Part shown: positions 45,211 to 55,905 of the stretch, one piece after another
Position numbering within the stretch: position 1 is the first letter of the stretch
Layout: each line of letters begins with the position of its first letter
Assembly: GCA_032717465.1 (NCBI GenBank)
Contig: CM064713.1
Coordinates: 6,495,001-6,559,000 of the forward strand
Length of the DNA stretch: 64,000 nt
Source: Coenobita brevimanus
Lineage: Eukaryota; Arthropoda; Malacostraca; Decapoda; Coenobitidae
Direction of reading: 5' to 3'
Position numbers and translations under genes: made by a program
The notes under the pieces: model-generated
What the model was told of the DNA's origin: nothing
The model's database searches: none
The model's input: the letters and a program-made list of their open reading frames with translations, nothing else

Positions 45211-46546
45211 TCCCTAAATACCGAAGCACGTCAATGTACGTGTTGACAGCTTTAGCCCTCTCAGCCGAATCACATCAATATAGCGCGCCTTGTAAAAAAC
45301 CGCCTGCACATTGCTCCGCACCGATTGTGACGTATATGCCTTCAAGCCAATGAGAATCCGGCCTTGGGTTGGGTGATCCGGCCACTCTGGGGGCAGAGGG
45401 GGTCATCCCCCCTCTTGGCCCGCCGATTGCCTGAATGTTTCATCATCTGTCACGTAATAACCTTCTCTGAAGACCGTCCCACTCCTCTGTACGCCCCAAT
45501 AGAACATTGTTAGTTGAAGTTTACCCCTCCCCCAACCACAAGGCCTATTCCATCCCCCTCCAGCCTCCCCCACCTTCCCCCCCTACCTTGTATACCCATA
45601 CGTACCCTACCCCCCCCCCTCCCTTTCGGCCCCATACGACCCTCCTACCACCAATAAACCATCGCGTGATAACGAGCACACAGCCTGGCTTGCTCTCCCC
45701 TCCCCCATGCCTCCCCTCACCCCAACACATTACACGTGCTTTATATGTATTGCCTCGTTGTTGTTCTTTTTTCCCCCTGTGCCTTTTTGTATCTGAACAT
45801 AATAAATGCTTCTCTGTATACTATACTATACGTGCAAACACGCGCAATCACAGGCATCTGAGCCCCAGCCCCCCCACCACCACCCCTTCACCTCAATACA
45901 TCTATTGTCTCAGGCGCCGTGTTTCTGAAAGTTTCTGAAGTACTATGAGGCACTGCAGGATTACTCCCCATAAGTGAATTATCTCCCCACACCTGCAAAC
46001 ACACCCGCTTGCATGGTTGATATGCTAAATCACATAGATTTTGTTTGTTTCAACTAGCCAAATTGGTTGTTACCATAAATGATCTCCCAAGGTTCAATGT
46101 ACTCGTTGTGGGCCTTCTCCCCGATCAAATTTTATCTCCCCACACATACATGCACATCTGTTTTCATTGTAGTTGGTCAAGAACAAACTAAAATGCTCGA
46201 CTTTGATGAGAAAAGATGGTTTTATCCAACCTCCATACCTACAAACCTTCTCCCCATAGAGTACTTTATCTCCCCAAAAGCAACTAATCTCCCCACATCC
46301 CAAAACACTTGTTCTCGGGCTTGGTGTGACATATGATATTGCAATGACCTATTTCAATAATAGAAATAGTTAGTTATCAAAACTATGGGGCTTTCGAATA
46401 TTTTTGGGGGTAACTTTTTTTTTTTTTTTTTTCAAATTTGACCCTCGATTGTGCGGTAACCATTGGCCTAGGGGGGTGCCGATTACGCTATCAGGTGTGT
46501 AAATTCTTCCTCTTTAGCCAGAACATACTGATTTTCCTCTTGGTGG

Positions 46547-46584
<38 letters not shown>

Positions 46585-46642
46585 AAAAAGAAAAAACGGC
46601 TCCAGTGGCAGACAAGCCAGATTGAATTGCGGTATTTAGGGG
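45211..46642. mobile_element. piggyBac-type MITE inside RNase H
   Basis: 1432 bp between TTAA words (45207-45210 and 46643-46646). Inverted ends read TCCCTAAATACCG and CCCCTAAATACCG. Taking it out leaves one TTAA and the pol frame in phase. No transposase. Contains C-rich sequence, several copies of TCTCCCCA (near 45980-46295), poly-T (46418-46433) and poly-A (46549-46581). Different family from the 171-bp-repeat MITE. Confidence 0.8.
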
Positions 46643-46646
46643 TTAA

Positions 46647-47737
46647 AGTCTGCAGAAAAGAATTACAGTGTAACTCATTGGGAAGCTCTAGTCGTGGTCT
46701 GGTCTCTAAAACATTTCCACATCATCATCTATGGTTATCCTATTCACATCCAAACAGACCACCTTCCCTTATGTGACCTGTTAGACGTAGCCTTACTGGT
46801 TGACTTGCACATTGGGCAGTCACTGTGAATGACCACAATCCAACATTTGAATACATTCCTGGGAAGTCCACTGTCATAGCTGATGCGGCATGTAGCCACA
46901 GTCTCAACTGGTTGTGATGTAAACTTAGCGTTCACTTATGACACACTCAATGGGTTCCAGCGTGTGGACCCTACATGTCATATATTTTCTAGAGTCAGGC
47001 GAGGATTCTTCTTTGCCCAAGTTACCATTCCCTGTATCTGATTTCTTCCTCAACAATGAATTGCTCTATAAACACTCAGTACTGAAAGGTAACAACGTAC
47101 CTCATCGCGAAGTAAAGCAACTAGTCATTCAAACAGACTTAATTCTTGCTGCCCTTCATTTAATCCACAACACCCCTCATGCATCACACCCTGGCAAAGA
47201 CAGAAGCTTACGGCAAGCTTGTCTGTCATATTATTGGCCCACTATGCAAAAGGATAGAGAAGCGCACTGCGATGCAAGTTTATCATGTGCCCGACATATG
47301 GGAACAACCTGTCAGCCTGCTCCTATATTGTAGTACCCAGTACCATCAAAGTCTTGGCAAACTGTCTCTCTTGATCTTCTAAAGCTGCCCTGTACAGAAT
47401 CTGGCTTCATCTAACTATTAGTGGTAGTCGATAATTTCTCTAGATTCATTACCTTAGCTTCAATGGGTGACAAATCTGCTAACGCAGTGGCACATGCTTT
47501 TATTAATTCAGTAATTTGCCCTTTCACAACACCAGATGTAATTTTAACTGATAACGAGTCAGAGTTCCATAATTCAGTACGGGAAGAAATTTGTCTTCGA
47601 TATGGAATTAGGAAATGCAACATAGTGACCCATCATCCAGCCTCGAATGGCCTAGTAGATCGCCAGAATAGGAAGATACTGGAGAGTCTGCATCACAGAG
47701 TGGGAGATCAGACTTCCATTTGGGATGAGTGGATCCC
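46647..47737 (+). pseudogene. pol: pol, RNase H end and integrase
   Basis: After the MITE comes the end of RNase H (VVVWSLKHF). Integrase starts with an H2C2-like zinc region (46938-47333: HLIHNTPHASHPGKDRSL ... WPTMQKDREAHCD), in which one Cys of the CxxC pair appears replaced. The core (47421-47738) shows VVDNFSRF (first D), ILTDNESEF (second D) and HPASNGLVDRQNRK, where the third acidic residue is D instead of the usual E. Frameshifts lie near 46780 and 47335. Cut by a B LINE at GCAGGT. Confidence 0.85.
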
Positions 47738-47743
47738 GCAGGT

Positions 47744-49206
47744 CTATCTACCTATCTATTGCCAGATGCCTCAATCCCGTTTGGGGTGGCCACAAACAAA
47801 TCGCCTCCAAGTCGCCCTGTCCCCCGCCATTTCACTGCCCTGCTCCCAACTCACACCCCCCTCTCTCATATACCTCTCCACCCCATCCCTCCATCTCATC
47901 CTCGGCCTCCCCCTCCCTCTTCCCCCCTCCACCTCACTCACATACACTCTTTTCGTCAGTCTTTCACCCTCCATCCTCTCCACATGGCCAAACCACCTCA
48001 GTGTGTTCCTCATAACGCTTCCTATCACATCCACATCCACACCACAACGCTCCTTTATATCCTCATTGGTCAGTCTGTCTCTCCACGTGACTCCACAGGC
48101 TCCTCTTAAATAACTCATTTCCACTGCTCTCACTCTTGACTTGTGTCCCTCCAACAATGTCCAAGCTTCACTTCTGTATGTTAGAGTTGGTATCACAATA
48201 CTGTCATGTAGTAACTTTTTCACTTCCATGCTCACTTCCCTGTTTCTTATCACTGCTTTCAAAGAACCAACAACCTTTCTTCCCTGCTGTACCCTTTCAA
48301 GCACTTCACCCTCCAAACCTCCATCCTTACTCATCACACTACACAAGTACTTAAACGTACTCACATTTTCCAATTCCTCACCATCCAACCTCGCTGTACA
48401 TTCACTAACTTCACCACTCTCAAAGACCATCACTTTACTCTTCCCTACATTCACCTTCAGATTCCGTTTCCTACACACTCTCTCAAACTCATCCACCAAG
48501 CCTTGCAGCTCCCCTTCGTCTTCACTCAACAACACAGTATCATCTGCAAACAACAGTACAGGGAATTTCCAAACACTATCCTCTCTCACCAGGGCCACTC
48601 CAACATCCACTACCCTACCTTGTACCTCTTTTATTACCCCATCCATGTACAGATTGAACAACCATGGAGACATGACACATCCCTGTTTCAAAGCAATTTT
48701 CAAAGAGAAAAATTCACTTAGTTCACGCACTGCAGCCTTCGCACCATCATACATACTCTTCACAGCATTCAACAACTTCCCATCTACTCCATATATTCTT
48801 AACACTTTCCACAATCCTTGTCTATCCACCCTGTCATATGCTTTCTCCAAATCCATGAAAGCCGCATACAACTTCTTTCCCTTCTCTAGAAACTTTTCCA
48901 CTAAAGATCTAAGAATGAATATCTGATCTACACAACCTCTTCCCTTCCTAAAGCCTCCCTGTTCTTCTCCAACTAATTTCTCTGTTCTTTCTCTAACTCT
49001 GTCTATAAGTATCCTACCATACACTTTTCCTATTATACTAAGAAGACAAATGCCCCTATGATTACCAGACACTTCTTTTTCCCCTTTTCCTTTGTACAAG
49101 GGAATAATTATACCTGACTTCCAATCCTCCGGGACTCTACCTTCCTCCCAGGCCAATCTGCACATCTTCCACATCCATTCTACTACTATCTTTCCCCCAT
49201 GCTTCA
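47744..49206 (-). pseudogene. LINE family B, 5'-truncated, in integrase
   Basis: Flanked by GCAGGT (47738-47743 and 49207-49212). The minus frame 49174-47771 is open for 467 residues from MWKMCRLAWEEGRV through FADDTVLLSEDE to the C-terminal stop. A small in-frame deletion removes RVDG near AAVRELSEFF. Tail (TAGA)n reversed at 47744-47758. One of the best-preserved B frames, so probably a late insertion. Confidence 0.9.
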
Positions 49207-49226
49207 GCAGGTAACTGCTTCAATTA

Positions 49227-50734
49227 CAGTAAAACCTCAATATGACAGACTTCAATAGACCGGAATTTGCTTTTATCAGACTCGAGGAGCTACTGGACTA
49301 TATACAGTAATCCCTCTAATATCCGAACGCCCAATATCCAAACATCCCCACTAACCGGACATAATCGTCCCAGGATCCAATATTCCCCAAATGGGCCAAA
49401 AACCGCAAAAAATTCGAAAAAAATATGACTTTTTTCCCTCCTGTACTTTGAAATTGCTGCGTGGCACCGAACAGCTGTTACACCATGGTCCCTTCACCCC
49501 TTCCTTCCTACCCCTTCCCCCTCCCCAGTCAGGGTTGCCATTTGGTATTTTTCATTACCAAGTGTGTGCCAATTTGGTAACGAAAAATTCGTTTGGTAAT
49601 GAATCAGAATAATGCATTACCAAATGGATTTTTCACATGTATGAGGATACACAGGATGGAGATGGTGGATTGTTTGCTCTCTCTGATTAATCTGCTACCC
49701 TACATAGCGTGAAAATAATCAACATGGTGTTAATTATAAGAAGAGTGATTACATGTATTTCCACTTGTATATATAATTAGTGAAGAATAAATGCTAGCTT
49801 TACGAATTTGGTAATGAAAAGTTAAATTTGGTAATGAAAGTTGAGGAGATTGGTAATGTGGCCGTTGCGATCTGGCAACTCTGTTACCCCGCCATCATCA
49901 ACAGTCACAAGTCTAACTCCGATTGAGAGCAGATGCTTATAGCAGTGCAAGCCACAGGTGCTTGTTTTTTGTGAATAAACAGTGAATAAACTGCAATACC
50001 TCACCACTACAACACACAGGAATTTACAGTGTTGTGCAGTGTTAAGAAATTAGAATTTAGAGTGCAAAGGATTAACTGTGGACTGCAAACTGGTGGTTCA
50101 AACCAGTCCAGAAGCCAGGGACTTGTAAGTACCCAGAATGTTTAATATTGTATAAACTCACCGCTAAAACCTCATTTTATGGTTCTTTTGCATTTATTTG
50201 TCTTTTATGTCCCTTATTGGTGTGATTTGGGTCTTAAATAGGTGCAATGCACGTCCAGAGGGAGTTGTATAGGTGTTTTTTTGAGTTAAGGTCCATAAGT
50301 ACAAGTCCAGGAGGCTGGGGCCCAATATCCGGACAGGATCACCATCCAGACATGCCTTTGGCTCTATTACGTCGGATATTGGAGGGATTACTGTACTAGA
50401 AAAGTCAGATAAAGCCAGAAACAGTCCAGACTGCCTGACCACTTCAGCTATGTTCACCACAATTAGGTAAATAAAAGACATGTTTATCAGTGTACGGTAT
50501 AGTATTATTATATATATCATACCATTTGATTAATGTAGTAAAGTTATAACACAGTACAGTACCACAATGGTAGTCAAAACAGTTTAAAAACTGTTCAAAC
50601 GATCCGACTAATGTCTGATATATCAGAAAAAGTCCAGATTAGCAGGGGGAAGTCCGGATGTCGCTTTTATCGAAATTTCACATTTTTCAGAATGGCTTGG
50701 GCCCCAATTAGTCCATTATAGTGAGGTCTTCCTG
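49227..50734. mobile_element. TA-flanked MITE hosting a Tigger derivative
   Basis: Ends CAGTAAAACCTCAATATGAC and, reversed, CAGGAAGACCTCACTATAAT are similar at about 15 of the first 18 positions, with TA outside each (49225-49226 and 50735-50736). Own sequence is 49227-49304 and 50394-50734. No transposase. It lies between the two integrase pieces. Confidence 0.7.
49305..50393. mobile_element. Non-autonomous Tigger derivative
   Basis: 1089 bp, ends CAGTAATCCCTC and GAGGGATTACTG, TA on both sides (49303-49304 and 50394-50395). Its right 200 bp matches, reversed, the left end of the Tigger at 29110. The centre holds a repeated phrase around TTTGGTAATGAA (49570-49850) unrelated to the transposase. 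A deletion derivative or MITE moved by a Tigger transposase. Confidence 0.85.
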
Positions 50735-50736
50735 TA

Positions 50737-51306
50737 ATTCATCCATCAATAAGTCAATTGGTGAAACACCATTCTTTGTCATCTATGGCTTTGACAAAAG
50801 ACTACCTTACTCAATGTTGCAAACCAAACTTGATCCGATCTACAACTACAATGACTATGTGCGAGTCCACTTGTCCAACTTCCAGAAAATTCATAAATAT
50901 GTTCAGGATAATTTGGCCCTTACAAATGATGAAATGGTACGTAACCAAAATGCCGCTGTCTCAGATGTTACAATCCAAGTAGGTGACTTAGTTTTTGCCT
51001 TAGATCATGACTGAGATTCAAAACTAGATGGTAAATTCTTGGGTCCCTTCCGTGTCATATCTCGGAAGGGGAATAAATTCGAAATAAAAGATCCGTACAA
51101 GGCAGAGACAACACGGGTGCATGCAGATGATCTCAAATGTGCATCGAAGTGTAGTCTTGGACAAGCCACTTGGAGAGGCCACATCTTCTCCTCAACAAGG
51201 AGATGCTTCTTTTTCATGTCCTTCTTCTGACACTCCTACTCCACCTTCCCCTACTACAGATAAATATCGTGCCAAATTGCATTCTGTCACTGAGTCTCTT
51301 GCATAA
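50737..51306 (+). pseudogene. pol: pol, integrase C-terminal domain
   Basis: The frame from 50721 (its first codons are MITE) reads GETPFFVIYGFDKRLPYSM, then after a stop at 51012 FLGPFRVISRKGNKFEI and TRVHADDLK, which fits the GPY/F module of gypsy integrases. It ends in a Ser/Pro-rich tail at 51306. Direct neighbour of env. Confidence 0.8.
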
Positions 51307-51378
51307 CGCTATCATCTCACACTCTCGTCATCCTCTGTATTAACATCACCTCTAACATCAACTCATTTTATAGGAAAG

Positions 51379-54200
51379 ATGTTGTGGGTCTATGTGCTGG
51401 CAGTGCTGACTCTGGTCGGGTCTGGATCGGGCGAGGACGATGGTGTAGTACGGCCCAGGGCCTTGGTTGGCCCAGGAGGCGAGGTAATGATGGTGAAGGA
51501 TGTAGTCTCCTTGTGCTACGACCTAGAGCCGCTGGCCTCCAAGGCCATCGCCCTGCCTGACTTTGCACGTCAGCTAGAGGACCTGCAGGGACTCCTGTCA
51601 GGTATTAACCCCTCCATAGCTGTCGGCGTCGAATGACGTTTAGCTGATAAATGGCCACAGGCGTCGTTTGAGCGCGGCCTATAAAAACTGCACAAATTTT
51701 TGGGAAGTGAACGAACGTTCTGAACGTCTTCACACTGACCTACACTACACTCCCATACACCTCATCAACCAGTTCAGAGCCTGCTGCTGTGATGAGCGGA
51801 TTTTCAATTTTTTTGCTCCTGGTCATGCCTAAACAAGCGCAACTACACCCATTATCTCGACCCAGGCAGAACGTATCATCTCTGTCTTCTCTTGCAAAAC
51901 ACTCACAACCACCCTGTTTACGAGACAGCAGTATATATTGCGAAAATAACAAGGTAAAATGATAAAGATGAACATAAAATGATTGAGAAAGATGAACATG
52001 TTTTTATTATGGAAAAAATACGTTTTCCTCCATCTGTAAACTAATTTATTTCTGCTTTGTATCTGTATTCGTAATAATTAGACTTATTCTTAGCTCTGAA
52101 ACTGCATTACGATTCTATTTTTCGCCATGCTTGTGGTGTGGGAGCTCGAAGTTGCGACTCAACTTCCGTATTGCTAATTGGATCTGACCCTCCACTTTAC
52201 TCTCCCGTGGCAGAGTCTGGCCTTGAAGGACATGCAGTTTTCTCATTTAGGACCGGAAATTCAACTCTTTCGCTCCCTTTTCCAAGCATGGGCACAATGA
52301 TAACTTAAAAAATAACTTGAAACTACCATAAACATATTTTGTATCAAAAAGGTGAAAAAGTATTCATAACAATTTTGTTTTTCAGCCATTCCTAACATAT
52401 ACTGAAATCATTCGATATCATCATATCTCATATATGCACAGCATTTCAGCACCATTCGTATTGTTTTGGGAGGTAAAAAAAGAAAAAGAAAAACACCTGC
52501 CCAGTTGCATGCGGCAGTCCCCTGGGCGGCGGATATCAGTTGCTGATATTTCTGCAACTTCCACGCTCCATTGCAAGCCACAAAATACATCTAGGAAGCT
52601 GGGATTTGCACTGTTAGATGCATCTGAATTTTCTCTTCAATATGGCAGGGGAAAAAAATCAATTATCGAAACTTAAAAAAATGGCCCCAGCGTCGGCCTG
52701 GCATGCATGGAAAATTCCGGGCCTTTCCTACAGATACATTTTGGTACCCACTCTACTTACCCATCTGCTGGAAACTGGATTATGTTCATTACCAGTTCAA
52801 CCATCTCCAAGATTCCTTCCCCAACCAAACACCTGTGGGGCGTTCACAAATGAAACGTGGACTCTTTGATCTTGGAGGAGAAATTCTGAGCAGATTATTT
52901 GGTGTAGCGACTGCCTGTGACCTTTCTGGATTTAAGGAAGACTTGGTTCAATTAGCAAATGCCCTCGAGTCTCAGGAAAAGGTAATAAAAGTTCAACATT
53001 CTATGCTACAAGAGATAACACATCATATAAATGATGTAACAGACACGTTAAATAATTTTACCGGAATTCTTAAGCATTAAGTGCCGAAGGTAAATATTGA
53101 ATCAGAATTGCTATATGTGAAACTACATGTAGATATTTTGCAAGTTTCTCTGGACTCTCTTGTCTTCCAAGTTTCTAGCTTAATTTGTATTCTAGTCAAT
53201 GCTGTCGATGGTCGTGTCACCCTAGATTTAGTACCTATATCTGACCTTCGCTCTACATTGGAATGGGCTCACTCCACTTTCGACTTGTCTCCTGTGATTT
53301 CATTTTCTTCTTTAGAACACTACTACCCAGTCCTAGAGGTCAATCCTTACTAAAGATATAATTGTTCATATCCCTCTTCTTTCTTCGATCACATTCGACC
53401 TCTTTCACATCATTCCCATTCCCTTTTGGTACAATAATTCCCTGGTACAAGCCTCTGTCTCTTCAGAGTACTTCCTTCTCTCCCATGATCATCTCTATAT
53501 TGCCTTCACTTCCTCCAGTAACCTCGACAGATGTGCTTTTCTCACACTCAACTCTCGAATTTGTGCTGCATACCTCCTAACAATCTTTCCTGGCAGCGCT
53601 GCTCCTTGTGTCTCTGCCTTAGTCCGTAACTTCTCAGTACAACCTATCTGTACCTTTGTTCCAGCCACCCAAGCTCCAAGTGCACCATGCTCGTCTGAAT
53701 CATATCCACTATTTCTTCTTTAGTGTCTCAACTCCTGTCAGTCTTATTTGTCCAGGAACTCCTGTCCACTCACTCTCTGCAACTGGTTTGTATAAGGCCC
53801 CTGATTATTGTACAGTAAAGTCTGAATCAGCAACAGCCCATGCTACACATTATCACTTCGCACTTCGCTCCCAAAAATATGACGAATCTTCAAATCTATC
53901 AATACTACCTTTCATCTACCAACAGACAATCTTTCCATCACATCAGACAACCTACGTATGTTGAACTTTCTGAATCAGTCTTATTTCGTTATGAACCAAA
54001 TTTCTTCAGTCTTTAACCGCTCCTGGGTACATCCAGTCTTTGTATTTCCTCCAGTGGTACTCTGTCTTACTGGATATCTTATTACAGTATGTATCCTATA
54101 CTGTTGTGTCATGCAAATGGACAAAAGACTGCATGAGATCCGTGTTGCAACAAAGATAGTGCGACAACCAAGAGACCTGGAAACAGGTAGCTCTCAGTGA
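51379..54200 (+). pseudogene. env: env, F-type fusion glycoprotein remnant
   Basis: Starts 73 bp after pol. The frame 51379-51636 opens with a signal peptide (VYVLAVLTLVGSGSG). 51660-51950 holds a Cys-rich part with an NCT glycosylation site. 52703-53080 has the dibasic end QMKR followed by GLFDLGGEILSRLFG, a glycine-rich hydrophobic fusion-peptide-like segment, then a heptad-like helix. 53081-53353 continues the ectodomain. 53958-54200 carries a transmembrane helix (FPPVVLCLTGYLITVCILYC) and a short tail. Layout matches baculovirus F and errantivirus Env. At least five frameshifts or stops break it. Confidence 0.75.
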
Positions 54201-54865
54201 CATTCATTATGACTGATAAAGATGTGAAGATCATACTGAAGAAAAAAAAAAAAAAATCTCTGTAGAAAATTGAAAATTGAGCTAATTGAAACAAAATGTA
54301 ATAATATCAATATAATTACTGCACAGCAAGTCAAGGACATGAAAACTAGCAAAATACAAATAAGATAAGGGAAATGAATGTATGATCACTCCCAAACAGT
54401 GCCTTCTATGTAAGATAAACTATATATAATGTATTCAGTGGTGCATTCAGTTGCTATATGTTCCTCATAGAAGAATCATTGTGGTTACTATTGCTTACCA
54501 TACATATATATATATGACATTCATTTGTAAATCTGATCAAACCTGTATATGTATATTATCATTACGCTTCTCATATACTACATGCCTAGTTAATTTGTAG
54601 CATATCCCATGATAGTGCATTGTTTACATTCTACTTTTGCATTTATTGATACTTATCACCTTCCTTGCCTTTCCAACATGGCCATGTACTGTAAATATAT
54701 TTCTCATTTATTGCATCCAACTTCTTACATTATAGTATAATACCCCCTTTATTATAATACTTCCATGTAGTCCCCAGTAAACTGTACAATCTATCCAATT
54801 ACACTCTTGCCACATTATGATTTAATGCCTCCACCACTGTGCCAGGAGACACGTTTTTTTTTTTT
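54201..54865 (+). other. Provirus 3' untranslated region, no gene seen
   Basis: AT-rich sequence between the env stop and the polypurine tract. No supported frame. Contains TATATATATA near 54505. Confidence 0.55.
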
Positions 54866-54880
54866 AACGCAGGGGAAAAT
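54866..54880 (+). promoter_or_regulatory. Polypurine tract
   Basis: GCAGGGGAAAA lies immediately before the 3' LTR, the place and composition expected for the plus-strand primer of an LTR retroelement. Confidence 0.7.
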
Positions 54881-55191
54881 TGTTTGTAACCATCTGTAAT
54901 AATATATAGTATGTAAGTATAGCATGTAAGTGTATTGTAAGTGTGATCTTACTAGGGTGCCATTGATCGCTTACTAAGGTCTGGCCTGATTCAAATTCTG
55001 CTGAACTCTGAGTTTAAGGGCATGGCAGCCCTAGCCGGCTCTCTCTCTAACAGTCAGCAACAGCCAGGGGATGAGTAAGGGTGGTGATTATACGGCTGTG
55101 TGGAGATCATAAGGCTGTGCTTAATACATTATCAGAAAACCACTCCAGGACTTTGAATTCACCTACAATTGATGTCAAGGGAGATTTAACA
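54881..55191 (+). repeat. 3' LTR
   Basis: 311 bp, TG...CA, matching 26883-27167 along its length and followed by the AATG duplication (55192-55195). The 26 bp around 54957-54982 is absent from the 5' LTR. Confidence 0.9.
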
Positions 55192-55195
55192 AATG

Positions 55196-55905
55196 TATGG
55201 AAGAGTAAAGTTATGGTCTTTGAGAGAAGTGAAGTAAGTGAATGTACAATGAGGCTGGATGAGGATGAAATGGAAAATGTGTGTGCGTTTAAGTACTTGG
55301 GTAGTGTGATGAGTAAGGATGGAAGTTTAGAGGGTGAAGTGCTTAAATAGGTACAACAAGGAAGAAAGGTTGCTGGTTCCTTAAAAGCAGTTATAAGAAA
55401 TAGGGAATTGAGCATGGAAGTGAAAAAGTTACTACATGACAGTATTGTGATACCAACTCTAATGTATGGAAGTGAAGTTTGGACCTTGTTGGAGGGACAG
55501 AAGTCAAGAGTGAAAGCAGTGGAAATGAGTTATTTGACAGGTGCATTTGGAGTCACATGGAGAGACAGACTGACAAATGAGGAAGTGAAGGAGCATTGTG
55601 GTTTGGATGTGGACATGATAGGAAGTGTTAGGAGAAACACAATGAGGTGGTTTGGCCGTGTGGAGAGAGAGAGAGAGAATAACAAGGAGAGCGTATGTGA
55701 GTGAGATGGAGGGAGGGAAGAGGTAGGGGGAGGCCAAGGATGAGAATGAGGGATGGAGTGGAGAGGTATATGAGAGAAGGGGGTGTAAGCTGGGAGCAGG
55801 GCAGTGAAATGGCGGGGGACAGGGTGACATGAAGGCGATTTGTTTGTGGCCACCCATTACGGGATTAAGGCGTCTGGTAATAGATAGATAGAGACTTCCT
55901 TGTAA
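55196..55905 (+). pseudogene. LINE B copy hosting the provirus, right part
   Basis: Continues the B copy cut at 26882. Encodes SKVMVFERSEVSEC, FKYLGSVMSKDGSL, TLMYGSEVWTLLEG and TMRWFGRVERE, with a stop at 55348 and frame damage near 55670 in a GA run. Ends GGCGTCTGGTAATAGATAG and (TAGA)n at 55879-55893. Confidence 0.85.

Larger units (their letters stand above)
26883..55191 (+). mobile_element. Env-bearing Ty3/gypsy-like provirus, expanded by nested insertions
   Basis: Bounded by direct LTRs that start TGTTTGTAACC and end GATTTAACA, with AATG duplicated at 26879-26882 and 55192-55195 inside one B copy. Order gag, protease, RT/RNase H, integrase, env is that of errantivirus-type gypsy elements. 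Removing the inserted elements (29110-32231, 33539-43781, 45211-46642, 47744-49206, 49227-50734) leaves about 10.5 kb. LTR order and host B continuity show it is one insertion. All genes carry stops or frameshifts. Confidence 0.85.

Noticed and set aside
46549..46581. Poly-A run as the tail of a processed pseudogene
   Set aside because: It lies inside a TTAA-flanked MITE and no gene-like sequence precedes it.
51600..51650. TTAACCCC as the left end of another piggyBac MITE in env
   Set aside because: I found no matching GGGGTTAA end downstream.
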